From: Patagioenas fasciata
Lineage: Eukaryota; Chordata; Aves; Columbiformes; Columbidae
Length of the DNA stretch: 64,000 nt
Direction: 5' to 3'
Assembly (NCBI RefSeq): GCF_037038585.1
Contig: NC_092524.1
Span: forward strand, 45,593,001 to 45,657,000
In this document: piece after piece, positions 25,194 through 36,700 of the stretch
How the letters are laid out: each line of letters begins with the position of its first letter
How positions within the stretch are numbered: position 1 is the first letter of the stretch
Notes under the pieces: generated by a model
What the model saw: the letters and a program-made list of their open reading frames with translations, nothing else
What the model was told of the DNA's origin: nothing
Database searches by the model: none
Program-made: the position numbers and the translations under genes

Positions 25194-28100
25194 CTGTAGA
25201 GAAAAAAGTAGGAATGGAAATTATCAAGAGCCCTTTCCTTAAAAAGTCTATAGAGAAGAAAAAATCAAAACAAACCAAACCACTCTGTATACATATATTC
25301 TGCCCTTTACATGTTTTTCAACACCTCATCCAAAAGCTGTGATTTACTGCACTTAGTGCTACAACTGCATCTAAGCATTGTGTTCTTTCAAAATAAAGAT
25401 TTCTCCACTTCCCAAATGCAGAAGAGTTATAGTAGTTTGCTTACCAGTATTCTAGTTTTGACTTTAGATATTTTTTAAACCTAATTTGGCTTGAAGGTTC
25501 TCAACACTTATAGTCCCCAGAACCTCCAGAAAGTCCAAATGTTATCTGAGAAGAAACATCATCAAAATGGAGCTCAGGGCAAAACTGCTTTGCCCTAACA
25601 TTTACACACTTGAGATGCTATTGCAGAACACAAGTGTGATGCAGAGTCACAAAGAGAATTTTACCTCGGGCTAAGAACAGCTGCTGGAAGAGATCAGCAC
25701 AAAGAGAGAGTGAGGGCATGTCCTTCCAGCAGCATGCTCATCCCCAAGAAACACCCATGTTGCACAAAAGCGACTGACATCAGGTGCACCTGGGCTTTGC
25801 CTCTCAGTATTTTTCATACTTCTCCTTCCTGTCTTCATTTTGTTTTTTACATAATTTTCTCCTGGCACAGCTTTCATTTTCAGAATTACAAAAAACTTCA
25901 ACAAAACCCACCACGCCCTCACTCCTAGACCAGTTGTCCTGAACACAGAGGTTGCTTACACAGCTTCTAATATCAGTGTCAATAAGCCAAGGCCCCAAAG
26001 GTGTGTGATGCAGTACTGGATATCAAGACACAACAGCTACATCTTCCTTCTGTTAACACATACCTCTTTGCATTTTTTTCCTAAGAAATGCTAGTAAAGG
26101 AAAGATAAGGGCGCAGAAATGATAGGGTTCATTAGGTGCCTAGGCAAAGAGAAGAAGATTATATAGCTATGGTTGTTATTTGCATTTTAACAGCAGAAAA
26201 GAGCATGTGGCCAGATGCCACACCATATGCAGTACCGCCTGTGTTGATATACGCAGGAGCACTCAGCATACAGAAGGTGCAAACAGCTCTTTGTCATTCT
26301 CCAGACACTTGGTAACACATCCACCCACCCACAGTACTGAATATTCTGTTTCATATGCCCGTTCATCTGCTCTGCCTGAGACCCTCACCCACCTCTACCC
26401 CTCACATTTTATTGCCTTCTAGTGATCTGCTAAGCCCCACTACATTCACTCTCATGAAATCTTTGTCACCTCTATCCTACATTTATTCATTCCTAATATC
26501 CTAACCCCTCCCCTTTCCTTTCTGTGTGAACCTGCCACAGTCTCTATTTCCACACACCTTCCTCCCATGCCCAAAGAACTCACTTATCCTCCACTACCTT
26601 TCATCCCAGATTAAGCCCTTGTACAACTTTTATTATTTCCACCTTTGTCCCCAGTTACAGTAAAGCGACATTAACTTTTACCTGTTTTCAGTAAACAATG
26701 TCACACTGGGTCATTCAAGTGTCTAACTCACGCAAGTGTCCAGCTATCTCCAGGGCAAACAAAACCCACAGTCCACTACAGATGGGTAACCATGGCCCTC
26801 TTCTGTGACCTTTATTTGTATCCTCCTGTTCCTGGCAAATGCAGAGCACTGCAGGCAGAAGCACAAGCTCTTGACCCATCTGCCCTAGAAGTTCACTCTG
26901 AGAAGAGGAAGAAATGACTTTATGATTCTACAAATGCGCAATAGCCACGGCCACCCCCTGTGACAGATCAACTCCAACTGTAATAGTTTCTAAAGCATTC
27001 ACATTTTACGTGGAAATGAGTAAAAACCTAGTTCTAAGCTGTAACAACTGAAAAGTTCTATCCTGAAGCGGGTTCATGAAATGTGCTGAGCTGTTCGGCA
27101 GCTTCATAGCTATGGATTTGTACTAAAATGCAGCTGGCACTCCCCATGTTTGCTTCATCATAGCAAGGAGGTCTACTGAAAATCCAAGAAGCTATGCTGT
27201 TTTAACAGAACATAAGGCACACTAATGAGTGCTGCCTTCCAAGCAGGTCAGAAGAGGTGCTGTTATTCTCATGCAATGTAAGGATTTTGCTTACCAAACA
27301 ATCACAAATACAACCCAAGCACCTGCCTTAAGAACAAACTCCAGAGTCCTATTACAAATTGCACACATGACACTTATGCAAGCCTCAGAATCTCCAATGA
27401 TTTGAAAATATCTGAGCAACCGCCACCACAAACGCATACTTTTCTTGTCCGATCCAACAGTGGATTAGCTTTAGCCTCCCATGAAACACTCCCTCATTAA
27501 GCTCCTCTTCTCTATCCCCTCTCAGATATCCACCACCTTTACACACTTTCTGTTCTCTGCTTCTCCGCTGACATTTTTCCACTCCATCTCATAAGGACAA
27601 AAAAACCCAACAACAAACCACTACTTCGGGATTTTCTTTTTCTCCACCCTTGTTAAGAAAGGAAAAAGCACATTGAGCCTCTTTGATGAGTGGTGAAGAC
27701 CATGTAATCAAGTGCACTAGCAAAACAGTGTCCACAAGAAGCATAAAAATAGATGAGGAAAGTAAGAAATCAGAGACAAGTGAGGGAAATTGGCAGAGCA
27801 TAACAGAAATGGCAAAAGAAAAGTTTTTTGGAAAGAGCGGGTCAGAAAAAAGAATGTAAGAAAAAAATTTAGAGTAGAGGTAGACAAGAGATTAGTTACT
27901 GAGAAGGAAAAATATTTCCAGAAGAGTTCCTCTTAAAATCCTAGCTGCTATCAGAATACAACAGGATGAATAAAATGAACAACAAACAGAAAGGAGTAAA
28001 CAGAGTAACAGTAATACAAGCACAAGTTCATTAATATTAGCAAACAGTTCAGCAGGTAAAACACACAGATCACCATCAGCAGGCTCCAATTACTGCCTTT

Positions 28101-30466
28101 ATAAATGAGTAGTAATAACCAATATCAATCGTGAGTCTGTTAGGCACACACCTGAAGCAGGACAGAAGCAACAGCTACTCCATGCCAGAGACTCCTAACG
28201 AAAACCCCTTTGAGCACTGCGACAAGAGACACTGTGCCTGCCCTTCTCTACTTCACCTTCGCTTTCAGCTAGTAGGAGTGGACTATGTATCAGACAAATT
28301 ACAAGGTCATGGAAGCACATAAAATATTGGTCGAGTTGCTTTATTCAAATCTGAGTTTATCATTGCCCAATACAAGCAGTGAAACACACTCAGATAATTA
28401 CATGGGATGAATTTCAAGAAGTTGAAAGTTAACAGAGTTCAACAAGTTAGTAAAACATTTACACAGACTGCACAGACTGTACGATCCAAAAATACCAGGA
28501 TGCTGCATAGATACTACCCAGACTGAAAGCATTAATAGGAAGAAAAGAAAAAAGAAAAATAGCCACCCAAACTCTCCTTAAACAACAAAAGTAAAAACAA
28601 TTCCAGGATAATAATAAGAAACCTTAAGACAGCAAAACACAACCTTAGAGTTCACCATACACAGAAACACTGGTAATTTTCAAGACAAGAAAGTCTCACC
28701 CACATTCTTGAATATTTCTGACAAAAAAAAAAAAAACATGCAAAACCCACACCACAGCAACAGGAACATCTCCCTGTAAAAAGGAATCTGTCTCATCTGA
28801 GAGGAAGGAAAAGCAGTGTATCTGAGATACAAAAGAACTTCTGTTTCCTAAAATATTATTGGGAAATGTTTGGATATAAAGAAAATTATTAGAAGATAAT
28901 TAGAAATATTTACAATATATAAATATTGAGACAAATAGGTTAGTTAACAAAATACATGAGTTACGTAATTCAATTAATATTGTTATTTATTGCTCAAGCA
29001 CACAAAAAGTATTGAGAATGGAAAGTCTATTTTCTGCACTAAAACAGTAACAAAATCTATTTACCAGACGAGCAGCTCTTATGGTAACAAGATCTGTTTC
29101 GCAGGTGAGCAGCTTTTACACTTATTGCTCATGACTAGACAAACATATTTTTACCTTATTTTTTCCAGAAACAAAAAGTCATTACATTTTTTCTGGACTT
29201 ATTTTTAATTAGTGAAAAAACCACAAAAACCCCTTGAATTGTTTTGACAAAAAATTTAGGCTCCTTAAAAGTACGTTTAAAAATCACTATAGAAGGAATA
29301 ATTGAGTTTATTGGCAGAATTTCCCAGCATCTCCATAAAGATAGTGGCCTGATATTCTTTGTACACATACTTTTTCCGTAAAATTCTCGATCTAGAGCTT
29401 TAAACGTTAGGGGAAAAAAAAAAATAGAACAAACTCACAAACACGTGTTATCAGCAGTTTTAATCTTGTCCCGGTACTGAGGTTCCAAATACACATTATT
29501 TATTTATTCTGACTTCTGATCAAGTAGGTTTTCAGCTTTCCTATTCCACTATCGCCAGACGGCTTCGGAAGAGCCGGCGGCGTTGCCGTCCTGCGGGGTG
29601 TCGGGGGCCGTCCCTTGACAGCTGCCCAACTGCAGACCTGCAGGGGCTGCAAAGAACATCTTTTGTAGGGTCAACCGTTATTCTCAGAAAACCGATTTTG
29701 GGTGCAGGGAGATTCTGGGTGGGGGGAGATTTCGCTTCAGTCTGAGCCTGGGGAGAAATCAGGGGAAATGTCAGCAGGACGCTGCCAGCTGTGCGCCCTG
29801 AAAGCTTCGCCAGAGCTTCACCAAGAGTGACAACCCGGGGCCGGGCACCGTGACAGCCCTTCCCCAAACCTCGCTGCCTTAACTTTTACACACCTCATCG
29901 CCAAAGCATTCTCCCTTTCTCCACGTCAAGCAGCCGCAACCCTACACTGAGCACACCTCAAATAATTTCCCCGCCTTCATCTGCTCTCCCCAAGCAAACC
30001 TCCCGGCGGCGGCGGCGGCCAGCCCGGCGCCCGGATCCCGCAGCCCTGCCCGCAGCCGGGACGGTGACAGCGAGCACAGATACTCCTGTTTCCTCCTCAC
30101 CAGCCACCCACAGCTGTGACGCGATCAGCACAGCGCGTCCTTCTGCCCGCCCCAGCCGGCAGCGCCGCGGAGTAACGGAAACGCCGCCGGCTCCTCGGGT
30201 GTCACACCACCCCCTGACGACCGCCCGGCGTCACACCCCAGCGGAGCCCCCTCCCGGGGCGCCGGAACGGGCACGGGCTTGGCGGGGGGGGAAATAACCC
30301 AGCCTGGGAGCGGCTGTCTGCCCGCTCCTCCGCCGCACCCGGCAGGACGGCGGCAGCCCCGCGCCCCGGATCCCGCTGGCACAGGGCGGCGGGCAGGGGC
30401 GCGGTTGCCATGGCAGGGCAGCGCTGTCACACACCTTCCCCCGCCCCCGCCGCTGCGCGCGCTCAC
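25194..30466 (-). other. ENTPD5: Probable ENTPD5 intron 1
   Basis: No coding exon on either strand is recognisable in this AT-rich stretch of about 5 kb. It becomes GC-rich from about 29.55 kb as the CpG island begins. It runs from the acceptor at 25194 to the likely donor at 30466. Confidence 0.45.
30404..30417 (+). promoter_or_regulatory. X-box-like RFX site 1
   Basis: GTTGCCATGGCAGG compared with the X-box consensus GTTNCCATGGNAAC: the left half and centre match, the right half is weak. Confidence 0.45.
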
Positions 30467-30600
30467 CGGTCGTTCGGAGCGCTGGCGGCGCCACATCTCG
30501 CCGGTGCTGCGCGTCACGTCAGCGCGCACACGTGACGGACCCGTCGCGTGAGTTGCACGTCGCCGGGGGGCGCGGGGGGGGAGGGCGCTATCTGGTTTCC
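30467..30600 (-). other. ENTPD5: Probable non-coding first exon of ENTPD5
   Basis: On the minus strand a consensus donor GACCG|GTGAGC falls at 30467/30466 inside the CpG island, facing away from BBOF1. The transcription start is not visible, so the upper edge is a guess. Another possible donor (GCTG|GTGAGG) exists near 30.1 kb. Confidence 0.35.
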
Positions 30601-30608
30601 ATAGGAAC
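30595..30608 (+). promoter_or_regulatory. X-box-like RFX site 2
   Basis: GTTTCCATAGGAAC is a near-perfect imperfect palindrome with one mismatch to GTTNCCATGGNAAC. It is the best of the three sites and lies about 200 bp upstream of the recognisable BBOF1 coding sequence. Confidence 0.6.
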
Positions 30609-30674
30609 AGGCAGCCGCGCGCGGCCGGCACCCGAGGCAACGGGGCGGGGCCTCCGCCACGACGAGCGAGGCGG

Positions 30675-30688
30675 GTTGCCGTGGAGAC
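30675..30688 (+). promoter_or_regulatory. X-box-like RFX site 3
   Basis: GTTGCCGTGGAGAC has a perfect left half-site and two mismatches to the palindromic consensus, within the range of known ciliary-gene X-boxes. Confidence 0.5.
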
Positions 30689-30790
30689 GCAGCGGCGGCG
30701 GGGTGGGTGGTGTTGGATGCGCGTTGGTCGCTCCGCTGCGGCGGCTTTTCCTGCTCCCGCAGGCCGGCGGTGGCGGGGCAGGCGGCCTGA

Positions 30791-33700
30791 GTGACTGAAG
30801 AGAAGCGGGAGGAGGTCGCCGCGGCGCTGTGGGAGGCTCGGCTGGCGGCGACAGAGGCGTCCGGACCGAGTACCGCGAAGCCACCCACCAGCTGACCAGG
30901 AGCAACGCGCAGCCGCTGTGGCGGCGGCAAGACGCGAGGAGGGAGGCGACGGCCGTGATGGCCGCCCGCATGAAGCACGGCCAGGAGAAGGCGGAGGAGG
31001 TGTGCGCGCAGCGGGGCAGGCCCCTCTCCCCCGCGGCCTCCGCAGTTTCCCGGTGTGCAGCTGCCTGGAGCAAAACACCCAGCGGCAGGTCCTGTCCCCC
31101 TTCCCGGTGCCTGCGGCCACAGATGGAGGCGGGCGGCCCGCAACCGGTGCGCGGCCCGCAGGGCGGGGCAGCAGCGCCCCCTCGTGGCGTAACGGCTCCT
31201 GGCGGGCGGGGCTGCGGGGGCTGGTGCCCTCCCTGCGTGGGACCTGCTTCCGCACACGGCGTCCGGGTTTGCTCCCCCTCAGCACGAGGGAGAGAGCGAT
31301 GAATTCAGGAAAAGGGCACTGAGTGGGGTCTGCAGCACATGATGTACAAGAAGAGGCTGAAGCGGTTTTTTTTTCCAGCTTGAAGAAAAAGACAAAGCTA
31401 AGGGGGAATCAGCTGATTTCAGCCACCTGGAGAAGGTTTTAGAGAGAACAGATCAAAACTCAGAACCCAAGGAAGGAAAAGAAGCCCTACACTGTAGCTT
31501 CCATTTCCTCTGTCACAGATTATTTCACTTCAGTCCTATTCCTACTTTTCTAAGTCCAAGTACCAAGCAAAACCCTTTTTCAGTTAGAAAAAGAAATTGA
31601 AAATGGAAACTAAAATTGAATTATTTTAATATCCTATTTATTGAATAAAAAAGGTGCAAATCTCTGATCTCGAGGATGTAGGTGAGGTCAAATGGTAGGA
31701 GACAATTTTCTTGCTCACATCCCGCATTTTTCTTTTGGCCTATCCAGTACAGATTATCTTACTCAGACCTTTTCCCAGCTGCCTGTTTTTCTCTATACAT
31801 CTGTCTTTTTTTTCTCCTTTTCTATACTGGTTCTCTAACACGGCACCACTATGCAAAACAGTGAGGAAGAAAACTCTCTGTCCACATAGTTTTAATTCTT
31901 TAGTGGAGTCACAGACCTGTTTATATCTAAAAGGTGTGGATTTTTATGGTTCAAGCTTACATTATTTCATGTGCTTAACACAAATAAAACTGTTTTAAAC
32001 ATGGTTTAATTGACCTGAACACTGCAAATGAGGGACCTTTCCCCTCTTTGTGTCTACTCATGATTAAATTTGAAAAGAGCACAGCAAGGATGCTTTTTGT
32101 TCCACCCTCACAGTTACTGTTTCTTGATTTCTCTTTTCGCAGATTGGGAAACTGAAGCAGGAGCTGATTGATTTGAAACAGAAAGCTCAAGCAGATAAGA
32201 AAAAGCTGGTGAATCAACTTTTCTCTTTGTCCTCAGAACAGCAGGGTCTTCTGAGCAGGCTGAACAGTGGTTCTGATTTTAGTATGAGGAACAAGCTAGG
32301 GCAGTTAACTGTTACAGGCTTTGATGCAAAAATAGTGCATGAAGAAAGAACTTGAAAAAAGCAATGGTGATGTGGGAGTTATTCCATGACTGTAGTATTA
32401 TTTCAGATAGTAGTAGGAATATTTTATAGCATCTGAAACTGTATTAGGAACCAGCTGGGTAACGGTGAGGCCGGAGGCAGAGCAAAAACATGTTTCATTT
32501 TTACTGAGATAAACAATACTTTGAATTATTTTCTAGTTCTCTGTCCTTCACTCCTGTTGAACTAAGAATTCTTAAAAAGAGCTGAGAAAACTATTATCTG
32601 TTAATCCGGCTTCAATAAGAAACAGAACTGTGCTTGTCTGTGCCTTAAGACAGCTCCCAGCAAGCAAACTCCACAAGGAACTTTCGCGCTCAGATTATAA
32701 AGAGCAGATAAGGCCATAGTTGTGGTGGGTTGGCCTTGTTTGGGCTCCAGGTGCCCACCAAACTGCTCTATCACTCCCCTCTTCAGCTGGACAAGGAGAG
32801 GAAAAATACAATGAAAGGTTCGTGGGTTGAGTCAAGGACAGGGAGATCACTCAGTAATTACCATCACAGGCAAAACAGGCTCAACTTGGGGAAATTAATT
32901 TAATTTATTACCAATCAAATCAGAGTAGGATAATGAGAAATAAAAACAAATCTTAAAATACCTTCCCCTCACCCCTCCCTTCTTCCTGGGCTCAACTTCA
33001 CTCCTGATTTCTCTACTTCCTCCACCAGAGTGGCACAGGGGGCAGGAATGGAGGTTGCAGTCAGTTCATCGCATGTTGTCTCTGCTGCTCCTTCCTCCTC
33101 AGGGGGAGTACTGCTCACACTCTTCCCCTGCTCCAGTGAGGGGTCCGTCCCGTGGGAGACAGTCCTTCAGGAACTTTTCCAATGTGGGTCCTTCCCACAG
33201 GCTGGAGTTGTTCATTAACTGCTCCAGTGTGAGTGCGTTCCACACAGTGCAGTCCTTCAGGAACAGACTGCTCCAGTGTGGGCTCCTCTCTGCATGGGGC
33301 CGCAGGTCCTACCAGGAGCCTGCTCCCGTGCAGGTTTCCCATGGGGTCACAGCCTTTGGGCATCCACCTGCTTTGGTGTGGGGTCTTCCACAGGCTGCAG
33401 GTGGATCTCTGCTCCACCATGGACCTCCATGGGCTGCAGGGCACAGCTGGCCTCACCATGGGCTGCACCATGGGCTGCAGGGGAATCTCTGCATAAGCAC
33501 CTGGAGCACCTCCTGCCCTCCTCCTTCACTGGCCTTGGTGTCTGCAGAGCTGTTCCTCTCACATATTATCACTCCTCTTCTGCTCCTGTTGTGCAGGTTT
33601 TTTTCCCCTTCTTATCCCAGAGGTGCTACCACTGTCACTGATGGGCTTGGCCTTGTCCAGCAATGGGTCCATCTTGGGTCCAGCTGGTGTTGGCTCTGTT

Positions 33701-36700
33701 GGACATGGGGGAAGCTTTTAGCAGCTTCTCACAGAAGCCATCCCTGCAGCTCCCCTGCCGCTAAATCCTTGTGATGCAAACCTAATACTATGATATTATG
33801 GTCATTGTTTTAGACTTACTGTTAATTTCTAGACCTCTTATTTCACTGGAGGGTAGGTTCTGCTGAGTTTGCAGCATTTCTTAATTCCTTGTGTTTTTTA
33901 AAACACTGCAGCTTGGCATAATTTCAGACATCCAGTTCTGCGTGCTCTGTGTTTTGTTACAATGTTTGATGACTGTTTTTTTTTAATTTTGCTTTCTTCT
34001 TATTAAGAATTTCTGTTTTGCAGGCAGACTATTATGTCCATCAAATAAAAGAACTGGAAGAGAAATTTCAGAAAAAGGTTGGAGAAATTGGCCAAATCCA
34101 CTTAGAACTGGAATCAATAAAGGAGTTCCGCAGGGAGATGGCAGCTGTGGAAAAAGAGCTGGAAGATGTAAGTTTGTCATAAATACATGTTTGCAATATT
34201 TATTTTCTGTCTGCATGACAACATAGAATTTGGGAGGAGAGGAGAACAGACATGGCTGATCTACTGAATTGTTTCTGTACAGTTTACAGAGAGTGAGGAA
34301 AAGCACTAAGCTGATAAAATGCAAGTTCTGCAGCCAGAACTCACTTCTGTAATGGTCCAGTGCTGCAGGGTTGTTTTTGGTTTTTTACACAGTAACATGT
34401 AATCATGCAAACATATATGTGGATAGACTAGAGCATCTAGTACACACTTTAAAGATATATATGGAGGAACTCGCAACTGACTATAAGCAGTATAAGTCTG
34501 ACTGATTTCTTGCTAGTCAGCTCAGTTAGGATGTGAATGCTAGTGTTATTTCAACTACATAAGCCATTTAGAGTGTAAAATTAGGGCCTCGCATTCACTA
34601 AGCACTTACACAGCACATGACTTAATCAGAGATACTTTGGAACTATAATACAAATATTAAATAGTAGAATTGCCTGTAAAATATTTCAGCCTGGAATAAA
34701 AAAGTATCCCAGATGACTGACAACATGAAAAAAAGTGCCTTGAGCAAATCAAGTGCCTTGCTGACTCAGCTCTGCAGGAATTTTTTTTTAGTTTGAAGAA
34801 GGGGCTTAGAAACAACACTAAATACTTTCAGTGGAGAGAAATGATTGGCCGAGAGCATTTGGATTATTAATATACAGCTGCTTTTAAGCTAGGATATTAA
34901 ATGTGAGCTAGTTAGGCATTTTTCAAAGAACACTTGAGCCGCTGGACTTTGAATGATCTTGATGACTGAATCAACAGACAAAGTAAAGCAGATTTCTGAA
35001 ATTGAGCATTAAACAGGTTTGATGGAATGTGTGTGAAGGTTTGTGATGTGAAAATATGGGCACAAGTGAACTGTAAGGGTGAAGCAAAGCAATAATACGA
35101 GTAAGAAGGTTAAGTGCATTTTTTATAGATTTTGTAAAAATTTGATGAAGACTGGGCAGTGCCAGGAGAGACTACGAAATTACTTCTTGAAGCATACATC
35201 CATGCTTTTAGTTACATGGCTGAAACAGAATACCATTATTAAAGATTTTTTTGATCATAGTTAAAAGAAACTTTGGAGGTTTCAAACAGGGGACATGAGT
35301 AAGTGGTTGTGAGTTTGGAGAGGAGGTTTCTTGAAGAAAAGATAAAGACTGACAGACAGTTAAACTTTTATTAGGACAAAATTATTTCTCCCACTGACTA
35401 TTCTGGTTTATGTAGTTTTCACATTTCTTTACGGAGTGTTTTAAAATTTTCCGTGCCAACACAAGTATGATGAATGAGTTGGAGGCTAGCTGCAGCTTTC
35501 CAGGGAAAAACATGGGATGTCAGGATCCCAGAAAGGTGCCATTCTCCACTTCCATCAGGAACTTCAGTGCCCTCAGGGGTTCATTGTTTCTCTATCAAGA
35601 AGCTGGGTGAGCTGGAAACCATGGGTGTGATCTTAGAATTTACACTGTTTCAGATTTAACTTCAGTGCAACAGGTCTCATGCAAAATTTAAACAGACTTT
35701 TCTCCCTTTTAGATAAGACCAGAAGAATTTGTTGACAAAAAGCAAATAATGATGGCAGAGACCACCCAGTGTGAGACTGTTTTGTAAGATACACTTGATT
35801 TTCCTCTTTTTTGCTTTTCAAAACCATTTAACACTGTTCCAAATAAGGAGTTGCTCATGTTACTACACGGGCTTTGAGGGGCAAAGTCAGTAATGACCTA
35901 GGCTGTTTTTGTGTTTTGAATGTCAAGATGATGTAAGCACTTACCTTTAATCTGTAAGACTCATGCTGGTTCCAGAGGAGAACTGGAGGAAGTATTATCA
36001 CAATGGTACCACTGTTTTCTTCATTTTCCCAGTCCAGACTAGAAGCAAAGCTATGAAAATTTGGTACAGACTTGTAATGATTTTACAGCTTAGCTCTGAA
36101 TTTAGGACACTGATACTGATTTTAATTAAAAAAAAAAAAAAGCAATAAAGGCCATGATTAAAGCTCTTGGATTTTGTTGCCCCCTGTACAGGCAGCTGAA
36201 CAGCCCTGGGAGAGACGTGTTTAAGGAGAATGTTGGTCTTCATGGTGCATTTTCTTACCAGCTGAAAGAGACAATGGAATTGCAGAAAATCAATCAGAAG
36301 TTAGAAGAGGACAAAACTCTTCTGTTACAGGAGAAGGTTTGTGGTCTGGTTTTCATTCTGTTTCATTCTCCTCCAGGAAGGGGTACTTCTGGATACAGGA
36401 TTTACTGCAACTAACCTCTCTCTGGTCAGATGCCTCTGCAGTTACTGAGTTGGGAGTTGTCTGAAGAAGAGCTCTTACTCTGTCTTAATTATGGAGGAGA
36501 AAGAAGGAAGGGTTTCCTATGCTACCCCGTTAAGAATAAGTCCCTCTGCAATGTATACTACATACCAAGCCTTCTTTATCTGGATTCTCTGGCAAACAAA
36601 AACCTAATCCCAGAGAAGCATTCACTTTCCAATGTGAAGGTGCCAGCATGTTTACTACATTGTCAGTGTTGGGGAAAAAAACAAACAAACTCCAGATTTG

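Larger units (their letters stand above)
29950..31290. promoter_or_regulatory. CpG island, bidirectional ENTPD5/BBOF1 promoter
   Basis: The sequence changes from AT-rich intron to very GC- and CpG-rich DNA between about 29.95 and 31.29 kb. ENTPD5 starts leftward and BBOF1 rightward from it. It holds RFX X-box-like motifs (listed separately) and a CACGTG E-box at 30529-30534. No TATA box is evident, as usual for CpG-island promoters. Confidence 0.75.

Noticed and set aside
30125-31285. Long minus-strand open frame of 386 codons across the CpG island
   Set aside because: It is rich in Arg, Pro and Ala because of GC content, lacks family features and overlaps the BBOF1 first exon and promoter. 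Long open frames are expected in such sequence.
33055-33774. Open frame of 239 codons on the plus strand
   Set aside because: It lies wholly inside the solo LTR and reflects its repeated units, not a gene.
35079-35264. Open frame with CQERLRNYFLKH considered as the missing BBOF1 coiled-coil exon
   Set aside because: Similarity to the human segment is marginal, no good acceptor/donor pair in phase 0 was found, and the frame is short.
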